A DNA stretch of 23,773 bases from contig NZ_AMPO01000015.1 in NCBI RefSeq assembly GCF_000302455.1, forward strand, positions 1-23,773. The letters are read 5' to 3'. The position numbers and the translations under genes are program-made. Under the pieces are notes generated by a model, which was given only the letters and a program-made list of their open reading frames with translations, had not been told where the DNA came from and did no database searches. The DNA is from Methanobacterium formicicum DSM 3637 (GTDB taxonomy: Archaea; Methanobacteriota; Methanobacteria; Methanobacteriales; Methanobacteriaceae). Shown in pieces: positions 17,563 to 23,773 of this stretch; the stretch's first letter is position 1, and every line of letters begins with the position of its first letter.

Positions 17563-17958
17563 TTGATTAAAGAAATCGTGAAATGGAGACCAATTATAAT
17601 CGGAATTGTCTTAGTGATAACACTTTATGTGATTTCAGATTTGATTTCAAGTGTAAGCATACTGTTGCCCTCATTTTTACTGGCCGGACTTATAGTTGGA
17701 TTCATGATCAATGAAAGTGAAAAAAATGGGGCCATCAATGGGGCCATTTTAGGATTAATTGGTGGATTAATAGTCAATGTCTTTTTAATAATCTATTATT
17801 ACTCCTTAGGATACGGAGATTACATAAGCAGTATACTACTCTACTCTGTCATGAATTTAATCCTTCAAATAGTAGTGGCAGCAGTTGGAGGAGTCTTAGG
17901 ATCCTTAATAAAGGCAGAATCTGTTAAAAACAGGCCAGTTGAAGAGATTGAAGAGTAA
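17563..17958 (+). CDS. DUF5518-like four-helix membrane protein
   Basis: The protein has 131 residues from TTG 17563. The frame could also start at TTG 17515 (147 residues), but only 17563 has a ribosome site and it gives the family-like opening IKEIVKWRPIIIG. Four membrane segments follow: PIIIGIVLVITLYVISDLI, LPSFLLAGLIVGFMI, GAINGAILGLIGGLIVNVFLIIYYYSL and ILLYSVMNLILQIVVAAVGGVLGSLI. The Gly-rich GAINGAILGLIGG motif and acidic C-terminus (EEIEE) resemble DUF5518 proteins, which are abundant in Methanobacteriaceae and functionally unknown. Transcribed alone. Confidence 0.75.
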   Translation: MIKEIVKWRPIIIGIVLVITLYVISDLISSVSILLPSFLLAGLIVGFMINESEKNGAINGAILGLIGGLIVNVFLIIYYYSLGYGDYISSILLYSVMNLILQIVVAAVGGVLGSLIKAESVKNRPVEEIEE

Positions 17959-18032
17959 AAATAAATAATTATTTTTCTCTTTTTTTTGGCCAATGATTTA
18001 ATCTATTTTTTTGTAAGTAATCCGTTCCATAT

Positions 18033-18070
18033 TCCCATTTCTCTTAGTAACTCCCATTTCTCTTAGTAAC
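18033..18070. repeat. Perfect 19-bp tandem duplication
   Basis: TCCCATTTCTCTTAGTAAC occurs at 18033-18051 and 18052-18070 without mismatch, in the convergent gap between the DUF5518-like gene and the acidic orphan. Confidence 0.9.
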
Positions 18071-18210
18071 AATTTGAGTAATTATTGGGAATATTAGGTT
18101 TTTTTAAATTAGATTTATTAATGAGTTTACCTTTTAGTTGAGTTAACCTATTATTGGTGGATTCACTAAATATTAATGGTAAGATGATAAATTCATACAA
18201 AACAATTAAC

Positions 18211-18633
18211 TCATTTTTTAATGGTTTCCAACCATTCAATTGCTTCATCAGCTATTTCCTGGGAAATATCTTCAATCCAGTCCTGTTCGCTCCAGGTGCA
18301 AACATCTTCCTCTTCAATATCTCCCACCATGTCTTCCACCCGATCCTGGTCAGTGTACTCTCCGATAACTGATTCGCAAAAATTGAACTCTTTATCATGA
18401 TTATCGAATAGAACTTCCCAGCTTCCTGCATCCCTGATCTCCCAGTACCAGTAGTAATTTTTAATCATTTCTTTTCCAGGGGTTTGTTCATCAAATGATT
18501 CCTCTTCTTCATAACCAACAATGAGAACTTTATTTTCTAAATAGATATGTTTTTCCCACACATCCTTTCCGATCTGTGCCCTTTCCAGTTCTGTTTCTTC
18601 TATTCGTTCTACCAGTTTGTCTTTTTTGATCAT
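18211..18633 (-). CDS. Acidic protein of unknown function
   Basis: The 140-residue protein is rich in Glu, Asp and Trp and poor in basic residues after its first 45 positions. Features are an N-terminal KKDKLVERIEETELERAQIG helix, a central YYWYWEIRDAGSWEVLFDNHDKEF segment, and a very acidic C-terminal part (DMVGDIEEEDV, WIEDISQEIADEAIEWLETIKK). No signal peptide or membrane helix is visible, so it is cytoplasmic. I do not recognise the family. GGGGTTA about 6 bases upstream supports the start. Its upstream region is shared with the divergent PRC-barrel gene, 358 bases away. Confidence 0.75.
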   Translation of the reverse strand: MIKKDKLVERIEETELERAQIGKDVWEKHIYLENKVLIVGYEEEESFDEQTPGKEMIKNYYWYWEIRDAGSWEVLFDNHDKEFNFCESVIGEYTDQDRVEDMVGDIEEEDVCTWSEQDWIEDISQEIADEAIEWLETIKK

Positions 18634-18991
18634 TTTCTATAACCCCAACAAGACCTTCTGTTAACATGAACTATTCGTAAATAAATTTCTAAATAATGAA
18701 AGATTCTCTGATTAAATTATGGTAAGAATTACACTTATTATTATGTGCAGAATTGAATTATTTACAGAACTATTTTTTACAGATTTAATATGGGAGCAAT
18801 CACCCCAATCTGAATCCTGATTATACCCGTTTGTTTAAACTTTAAAAAATTTTATTCCTCTTTTAATCGTAGGAACTCTGTTAATCTGCATAAAATAACG
18901 AAAAACGACTATATATTGATAATACCCATAATTTATTATATCATTAACATAAATAAAAATATTAAAGATCTTTATGTAAGGTGGGTGTAAA
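18634..18991. promoter_or_regulatory. Divergent promoter region (acidic orphan / PRC-barrel gene)
   Basis: This AT-rich gap of 358 bases holds the promoters of two divergent genes. TATA-like elements for the plus-strand gene are CTATATATTG (18909-18918) and TTTATTATATC (about 18933-18943). A perfect 12-bp palindrome, TAAAGATCTTTA (18963-18974), sits between the TATA region and the strong ribosome site AAGGTGGGTG before ATG 18992, a position where a repressor could bind. No gene seen. Confidence 0.5.
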
Positions 18992-19498
18992 ATGAAAGTT
19001 AGTGACTTTATTGGAATGAAGGTAATCGATATTGAAGCCAAGGAAGTAGGGAAAGTAGAAGACCTGGCTGTCACAATAAAAGAATGTTTAGTTGAACAGA
19101 TATTCATATCCACTGGATCTACTCTCAGTAAAAAATTTTTTGCTGTTAAAGAGAACGATGTAGCGGCTATAGGAGATTATGTTCAGTTAAAATTTAATGG
19201 GGAAACACTGGAGAATAAGGTCAAAGTGGACAAGCTTGATGATCTTGCTCCCAAGGAATCAAGATTCAAAAATTTGGAGGGAAAGGTGGTTCTTGCCAAG
19301 GAAGGTATGGAAATAGGTAAAATTCAGGACATGGTTATTAACCCCTCAGAATGCCTCATTAACAATGTAATCATCTCCATGGGCGGAACCTTCAACCGGA
19401 AACAGTTCCTGATCTCCAGCGATGATATTGCAGAAATTGGGGACTACATGATACTAAAGCTTTCCAAAGAACAGATTGAACAAATGGCTGTGGATTAA
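18992..19498 (+). CDS. Double PRC-barrel domain protein
   Basis: The 168-residue soluble protein is built from two similar halves. The first (about 4-66) has FIGMKVIDIEAKEVGKVEDLAV, then IFISTG and AIGDYVQLK. The second (about 92-158) has LEGKVVLAKEGMEIGKIQDMVI, then VIISMG and EIGDYMILK. The V(x)GK(V/I)xD turn and the closing IGDYxxLK strand identify PRC-barrel domains. Archaeal PRC-barrel proteins are widespread; some take part in cell division (CdpB) by binding SepF, others are uncharacterised. This two-domain form is not single-domain CdpB-like, so I do not transfer that role. The start has a strong AAGGTGGGTG upstream. Confidence 0.88.
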   Translation: MKVSDFIGMKVIDIEAKEVGKVEDLAVTIKECLVEQIFISTGSTLSKKFFAVKENDVAAIGDYVQLKFNGETLENKVKVDKLDDLAPKESRFKNLEGKVVLAKEGMEIGKIQDMVINPSECLINNVIISMGGTFNRKQFLISSDDIAEIGDYMILKLSKEQIEQMAVD

Positions 19499-19501
19499 AA
19501 C

Positions 19502-19729
19502 TCCCACTATTCTTTTTTTTATCATATACCTTTTATTTTTCTTGTGACTGTAAAGTTATTGGTGTTGATTTTTTTACCCGGTTTTAGATGTCTACTTTTT
19601 AATTTAGATAGCTTTGTATTCCTTATGGTTTTAAATTTTGGACTAAGCTAAAGATATGAATAAGATTGTAAAAAACAGGATAAACTTAAGGATATGCGAA
19701 TTTCAGTTCTTCCATGTTAGTTAATCACC
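19502..19729. terminator. T-rich convergent gap
   Basis: The gap between the convergent PRC-barrel and PIG-L genes begins with a T-rich tract (about 19510-19545), consistent with archaeal U-tract termination of the PRC-barrel transcript. No hairpin or gene was seen in the remaining bases. Confidence 0.4.
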
Positions 19730-21247
19730 TTATTCTCTTGTTCTGAACCTCAAGATATCAAAACCCATCATAATTGCATTAAAATCATGAAAAACATCTA
19801 CTGGAAGTTTTAAAACGATCTCATTGTCAACATACTCTATTTCAGGTGATTTATTGAGTTTAATACTATTATTATCAGCGTATATGTACTGAACGTGCCC
19901 ATTCTTGGCCATTACATCCACTCGTTTAAAATCTTTTCCATTGTAAATGCGAAAATGGTAATTTATAATCAGATCCCTATTCGTTGCATTAGCAGCATCT
20001 ATAATTATATAAACACTCTGGTTATCATGTAAAACAGCCCGTACTTCTGGTTCGTTGTCTTCTTGAGCAGCATGTGAATTATTATTCTTCAGTAAATATT
20101 CTGATGAGGAAAAAGCGGTTGTATTATTAGATAAAATTTTTTCATATGTTATAAAGTTGTATGATTTGTGAAATGAGATTAATCCATCTGTTTTATTGTC
20201 TGGAATTTGATCATTACTGTTTGAAATTGTATATGGTGATAAAACTGTATCATTTAAGGAATATATCGTTACATTAATTTTTTCTATTTTTAATGGGGGG
20301 TCAACGGCAAATAACTCATTAGATCTGATGAAAGATTTCAAGTATCCGCAGCTACCAGTTAATTGACTTTGATATGAGTCTATCGCTTTATATTTAGTAT
20401 CAATTTCAGTTTGGTCCAATGGTAATACTAGCCACTGTTCATTTGTATCTAAATTTGAGGGGGGCAACAGACTCAGTTTAGGACTAAATAAAAGAGGAGA
20501 AGGCCAATTTGATCCACTGTGAACAATGTAGGTGTAATTCATACCACTATAATTAGTTTCCAATGCTGCATACCTTACAAAATTACCAGTTGCCCAGTGA
20601 TCAGGGTGTTTATCTTCACTATCTGGATAAAGAATAATGTTTGGATGGAAATCAGTCATGATCTGTTCCAAATTCTGATTCACATTCTCACCAGAATAAG
20701 AAACATTAGGCTGGTAAGTAAAGTTATATATGGAATGATTCAACTTATTGAAGGCGTTATTACTTTGATAAGGGTTTTTAGAGTCCCAATTATCTTGCCA
20801 CATGGATCTAAGACCGCCATCAGGATAACCCAAAAAAATAACGTTGCTCTGGTTGAGCCCTATTTTATTTAAAGCATTTAGAACTTCCATATGCCTTATG
20901 TTGGGTAAAGTTTCCGTGCGGTTTTTATCTTCAATTTTTTTCAGGTAATCTGAAAATTCCTTCCTACTGTCCGAGGCGCTGCCATCAGTCATGACCACCA
21001 CTTCAACTGTGGCGTTTTTTTCCAAGGTTCTTTTAATCAATCCTGCTGCTGCTACAGATTCATCATCCGCATGTGGGGCAATAATTAAAATACGATCAGA
21101 AGAATGGATTTCAGGGAAATCACTGTAGTCTGTTGTTCCATCTGTGGAAAAAGACATATAAAATAAAAAAACAAAGGATAAAATAATGAATAACAATAAA
21201 AGGGGCACTAACTTACTAAAATTGAATTTAGGATCTCTAAAGCCCAT
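19730..21247 (-). CDS. Membrane-anchored extracytoplasmic PIG-L (LmbE-like) deacetylase with C-terminal beta-rich domain
   Basis: The 505-residue protein has an N-terminal anchor (about 12-32, LVPLLLLFIILSFVFLFYMSF), so the rest is probably outside the cell. The PIG-L domain spans about 50-300. ILIIAPHADDESVAAAGLIKR (54-73) supplies His59, Asp62 and the catalytic Asp61/Glu63 region; VVVMTDGSASD, FLGYPDGGL and HPDHWATG (His214/His217) complete the zinc site. Family members remove N-acetyl groups from GlcNAc-containing lipids or sugars. The region from about 320 to 505 is rich in Asn, Ser and Thr, with many N-x-S/T sequons and beta-strand-like text; I do not recognise it. A role in surface glycan modification is inference. 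Its TTC/ATT-rich base use and Asn-rich protein differ from the neighbouring housekeeping genes. Confidence 0.87.
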   Translation of the reverse strand: MGFRDPKFNFSKLVPLLLLFIILSFVFLFYMSFSTDGTTDYSDFPEIHSSDRILIIAPHADDESVAAAGLIKRTLEKNATVEVVVMTDGSASDSRKEFSDYLKKIEDKNRTETLPNIRHMEVLNALNKIGLNQSNVIFLGYPDGGLRSMWQDNWDSKNPYQSNNAFNKLNHSIYNFTYQPNVSYSGENVNQNLEQIMTDFHPNIILYPDSEDKHPDHWATGNFVRYAALETNYSGMNYTYIVHSGSNWPSPLLFSPKLSLLPPSNLDTNEQWLVLPLDQTEIDTKYKAIDSYQSQLTGSCGYLKSFIRSNELFAVDPPLKIEKINVTIYSLNDTVLSPYTISNSNDQIPDNKTDGLISFHKSYNFITYEKILSNNTTAFSSSEYLLKNNNSHAAQEDNEPEVRAVLHDNQSVYIIIDAANATNRDLIINYHFRIYNGKDFKRVDVMAKNGHVQYIYADNNSIKLNKSPEIEYVDNEIVLKLPVDVFHDFNAIMMGFDILRFRTRE

Positions 21248-21419
21248 GACAGCTTACTACTCCCTATTATTATATGAAGAAGTGTATTTTGATTGAATAT
21301 TCCAGATTAGTACTATACTGCCTATAAGTATTTACTACTTTTATATTTAAAATTATTTAAATGATATTAAATAAGATTTAAATGAATATAATAACTATTT
21401 TATTGATATGTATTAATTG

Positions 21420-21492
21420 GGGCTGGTAGCTCAGGTGGGAGAGCGTTGCCTTCGCAAGGCAGAGGCCGCGGGTTCAAATCCCGCCCAGTCCA
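21420..21492 (+). tRNA. tRNA-Ala (anticodon CGC)
   Basis: This is a complete 73-base cloverleaf. Acceptor arms GGGCTGG (21420-21426) and CCAGTCC (21485-21491) pair with G3-U70, the alanine identity pair. TAGCTCAG opens the D arm. Anticodon stem TTGCC/GGCAG holds loop TTCGCAA with anticodon CGC. Variable AGGCC and T arm GCGGG-TTCAAAT-CCCGC follow. A73 is the discriminator and CCA is not encoded, as usual for many archaeal tRNAs. A T5 tract follows at 21493-21497. No intron. An AT-rich TATA-like region lies 25-40 bases upstream. Confidence 0.97.
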
Positions 21493-21613
21493 TTTTTAGT
21501 TTGAAAAAATCAGCAATAAATTTATCCTAATTTTTTATCTTAAGTCAATTTTTATCAATTTTTCCAATCAATTTTTCCATATTTTGATTCATATCCATAT
21601 TTTTATTTTAATA
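21493..21613. other. T-rich gap after tRNA-Ala
   Basis: This short gap holds a T5 tract just after the tRNA, probably its terminator. TCAATTTTT occurs three times between about 21545 and 21578, twice as TCAATTTTTCCA, then ATATCCATATTTTTATTTTAATATCAATATTTTTTA-like text. It separates the tRNA from the 3' end of the minus-strand kinase-like gene. Confidence 0.5.
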
Positions 21614-22183
21614 TCAATATTTTTTATCCAGATCATCTAAAATTGTATGGATATCCTCTTTTACTTCTTCAATGCTTCCTGCGGTGTTGATAATATGCCA
21701 GTTATGGGCCAATTGCAGGGCTTTTTTCCTCACCTTAATCAGGTCATCCCGGTTTTCAAACATTTCCTCATCATTCCTGGTTGACATTCTTTGGAGTGAC
21801 TCGTCGGGTTCCAGATCCAGAAAGAACATGTATCCAGATGTGGGAAGGATCAGGGTAAAGAACCAGTAAAGAAGCCTGGCCAGTGGAAGTGGAAGGTAGG
21901 CTACTCCCATTAAATAACGAACCATGATAACGTTATCTGCTTTACCATCATATTTTTTAACCGAACGGATAACATCCATGGCATAATAAGTTGATGCTTT
22001 GATTTTGTTGATCTTTCCCCTGCCTAAAAGAGCTTTTTTGGCCTTTTGACCGTAAGAATTATCTAAAGAGGGATGTTCCCTGAGGATAACACTTTCGCCT
22101 TTACTAAGATATTTATCTTGTATTAATCTGGCCTGGGTACTCTTCCCTGACCCGTCAAGTCCATCAATGATAATAAAGCGCAT
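21614..22183 (-). CDS. Divergent thymidylate-kinase-like P-loop kinase
   Basis: The 189-residue protein keeps the Walker A of the thymidylate kinase family, GLDGSGKSTQARL (8-20). The usual REPG/REPT becomes REHPS (35-39). The segment that normally reads DR(Y/S/F) is VRY (88-90, VIMVRYLMG), so the conserved Asp is missing. The DRxxH motif is also not evident. A hydrophobic stretch AYLPLPLARLLYWFFTLILP (95-114) replaces the usual helical core and suggests membrane contact or a lipid substrate. LDLEPDESLQRMSTRNDEEMFENRDDL resembles the core strand plus LID. It lies 22 bases after the polyprenol-kinase-like gene and is very likely co-transcribed with it. True dTMP kinase activity is doubtful because a canonical copy lies at 23117. 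Confidence 0.8.
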   Translation of the reverse strand: MRFIIIDGLDGSGKSTQARLIQDKYLSKGESVILREHPSLDNSYGQKAKKALLGRGKINKIKASTYYAMDVIRSVKKYDGKADNVIMVRYLMGVAYLPLPLARLLYWFFTLILPTSGYMFFLDLEPDESLQRMSTRNDEEMFENRDDLIKVRKKALQLAHNWHIINTAGSIEEVKEDIHTILDDLDKKY

Positions 22184-22205
22184 ATTCTCTCCAGGAGTAT
22201 AAAAA

Positions 22206-22856
22206 TTATAAAGTCAGTAAAATGTAGGTTATAACCGCTGAAAAACAGGCTGTGATGTTATCCAGGCCTTTTGGTGTTATTGCTTCGAATACTGTGGCTA
22301 CCAGTGCCACACTCACAATTACCATTGGTTGAATGGGTACAGCATAATAAGCTAAAACTATCCCTACGGTACATATGAGCACTAAAAACATGGTCAGGGA
22401 ACCTTCCAAACTTTTGGTGTCCCCGGTAAGATTGTATTTTATCTTACCATACTTCATACCCACCAATGAAGCCATTCCATCTCCATAAGACATGGCAGCT
22501 ATGCCCACACCTATAATCCATGGTTGGTCAAAGAAAATGAGCGCTAGAACAGTCCAGGAGATGGCATAATATACCAGACCCAGACCATGGCCTGAACCAG
22601 ATATTCTATCTTTTATCTTTAATGGAGAATAGGGGCTTATAAGAAAGGTTAAGAGAATGAAAGGAGCAGCTGCCAGAAAGGCCATTACCCATCGGGATTG
22701 GAAGAGGGGTAATATGAATAAAACATTACCCACCATGATGTGCAGGAACTTTCGACTGAAATTTGGATGCTTTTTAAGCACCCTCTCTGAAATCACCAGT
22801 ATAAGTATCACATATGCATAAACAAGTATTAAACCTATGATGTCGCCGTTATCCAT
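22206..22856 (-). CDS. Polyprenol/dolichol/phytol kinase-like membrane protein (SEC59/VTE5 type)
   Basis: The 216-residue protein has about six or seven membrane segments. The family motifs are NFSRKFLHIMVGN (32-44) and the CTP-binding signature MSYGDGMASLVGMKYGK (122-138) followed by KSLEGS (148-153). The C-terminal EAITPKGLDNIT (about 190-201) matches the usual E...P.GLDN motif. These enzymes use CTP to phosphorylate long-chain isoprenoid alcohols such as dolichol or phytol at the membrane. In an archaeon the substrate might be dolichol for glycosylation or geranylgeraniol salvaged for lipids; this is inference. It is the first gene of a two-gene unit with the divergent thymidylate-kinase-like protein. 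Confidence 0.87.
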   Translation of the reverse strand: MDNGDIIGLILVYAYVILILVISERVLKKHPNFSRKFLHIMVGNVLFILPLFQSRWVMAFLAAAPFILLTFLISPYSPLKIKDRISGSGHGLGLVYYAISWTVLALIFFDQPWIIGVGIAAMSYGDGMASLVGMKYGKIKYNLTGDTKSLEGSLTMFLVLICTVGIVLAYYAVPIQPMVIVSVALVATVFEAITPKGLDNITACFSAVITYILLTL

Positions 22857-23116
22857 AAATCTTAGTACTTCCTCCCTATATAAGAGAATTTGGATTTTTA
22901 ATTGTGGTAATGGTATTAAAGATTGACTAACTCTGAATCAACTCTTATGCTAACATGTCTCGACTTATAAGTTAAGTTATGTTAAGGACTTTTTATGCAT
23001 ATTTTTGTGCAGATGAATATTGAATGAGCTGGGAATTCTATGGAATGAGCTGGGAATTGTATTAAAACTAGAGAATTTGCCAAACTTTATTAGTTATTTA
23101 GGGGATAGGAAAGGTT
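22857..23116. other. Divergent gap with a 20-bp duplication
   Basis: The 260-base gap carries promoters for the kinase pair (minus strand) and the dTMP kinase (plus strand). GAATGAGCTGGGAATT occurs twice, 20-21 bases apart (about 23022-23037 and 23043-23058). No gene found. Confidence 0.6.
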
Positions 23117-23692
23117 ATGTACATCTGTTTAGAGGGAATTGATGGCTCAGGAAAATCCACACAACTGGAATGCCTGGGAAAATGGCTTGAAAAATGTGGT
23201 CTTAGCGTAACCCGTATCAGAGAACCTACTGATTCACCAGTGGGTCGTCTCATCCGGAAAATGCTCCAGGACCCTGGGGCCCAGGATGAAGGATTCCAAA
23301 GGACATTAGCACTCCTTTTTGCTGCTGATAGAACTCTTCTCATGGATACTATCTGTAAAGAAGAAAAAATGAACCGAATTGTGCTCAGTGACCGTTCATT
23401 CTACTCCAGCCTGGCTTATCAGAATAGTGAAGAGTGGATTGCCCAGATAAATCAACACGCCCTGGAACCGGATCTGGTGATACTTCTGGATCTTGAAATT
23501 GAAACTGCACTCACCCGATGTGAGGGTACCGACAGCTTTGAAGAGGCAAATTTCCTGGAAAGTGTCCGCCAAAAATACCTTAAACTGGCCCAACAGCATG
23601 GGTTCATGGTAGTTAATGCAGGCAATGGTGTGAACAAGGTGCACAGTGATATAAAAAGAATTGTGGCCCCCAAGCTGGGTATGTGTATATAA
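23117..23692 (+). CDS. tmk: Thymidylate kinase (dTMP kinase)
   Basis: The 191-residue enzyme phosphorylates dTMP to dTDP with ATP in the pathway to dTTP. All family motifs are present: Walker A EGIDGSGKSTQ (6-16), REPT (36-39) before the helix SPVGRLIRKML, DRTLL (71-75) corresponding to the DRxxH position with His replaced, and the DRS motif SDRSFYSSLAYQ (91-102). The core strand LVILLDLEIETALTR (120-134) precedes a LID region that is short and low in Arg. Length is slightly below the usual 200-215 residues. AGGAAAGG just upstream supports ATG 23117. No downstream gene begins within the remaining 80 bases. Confidence 0.88.
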   Translation: MYICLEGIDGSGKSTQLECLGKWLEKCGLSVTRIREPTDSPVGRLIRKMLQDPGAQDEGFQRTLALLFAADRTLLMDTICKEEKMNRIVLSDRSFYSSLAYQNSEEWIAQINQHALEPDLVILLDLEIETALTRCEGTDSFEEANFLESVRQKYLKLAQQHGFMVVNAGNGVNKVHSDIKRIVAPKLGMCI

Positions 23693-23773
23693 TTAGATGA
23701 TATTCCAGTTAGATGATTTTTTAGGGGTTTAAATAATCATGATTTTGGAAGTTTCTGAGTTTGGATAGTTATT

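Noticed and set aside
21420..21613. Integrated element at tRNA-Ala
   Set aside because: No duplicate of the tRNA 3' end, integrase or foreign gene block was found downstream within the window.

Overview
The window looks like chromosomal DNA of a methanogenic archaeon of the Methanobacteriaceae, most likely a Methanobacterium-type organism. This rests on low-GC AT-rich intergenic DNA, archaeal TATA-like elements with GGTG/GGAGG ribosome binding sites, an archaeal 5S rRNA, a tRNA without an encoded CCA end, a UbiA-family digeranylgeranylglyceryl phosphate synthase, a 963-residue U32/DUF3656 protein, tandem PRC-barrel and DUF5518-type membrane proteins. The genus is an inference from family content; no database was searched.

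Layout. 1-345: end of an rRNA operon (23S-5S spacer, 5S rRNA). 350-1383: no gene; it holds five GC-rich hairpins each followed by a C6T box (about 501-752), a 20-bp duplication, and an isolated GC-rich, foldable island (about 1074-1220) that I propose as an unrecognised structured RNA. 1384-5000: DUF429 protein (-), anchored single-Cache sensor protein (+), HhH-MutS-like ATPase (-). 5240-9414: TauE/SafE permease (+), U32 peptidase-family protein (-) with a perfect 7 x 15-bp coding repeat, small membrane protein (+). 9774-10610: lipid-core prenyltransferase. 10627-12409: three small minus-strand genes of bacterial flavour (PhnB-like VOC, AHSA1-like SRPBCC, glyoxalase-like VOC). 12692-15039: membrane-anchored methyltransferase (-), double-CDGSH iron-sulfur protein (+), DJ-1/PfpI protein (-). 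15355-17958: EamA transporter, DedA/VTT protein, DUF5518-like protein (all +). 18211-21247: acidic orphan (-), double PRC-barrel protein (+), large extracytoplasmic PIG-L deacetylase (-). 21420-21492: tRNA-Ala(CGC). 21614-23692: divergent thymidylate-kinase-like protein and polyprenol/dolichol kinase-like protein (-, 22 bases apart), then a canonical dTMP kinase (+).

Most genes are single transcription units in alternating orientation; the only convincing operon is the kinase pair at 21614-22856. No phage, transposase, CRISPR or toxin-antitoxin genes were seen. The most striking unexplained feature is that many gene-free gaps carry tandem repeats with periods of 19-36 bp, ranging from perfect (16300-16389) to heavily decayed (11125-11327, 14270-14450, 15101-15218). 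The best candidates for something undescribed are the hairpin array and structured island after the 5S gene, and the polyprenol-kinase plus degenerate thymidylate-kinase pair.
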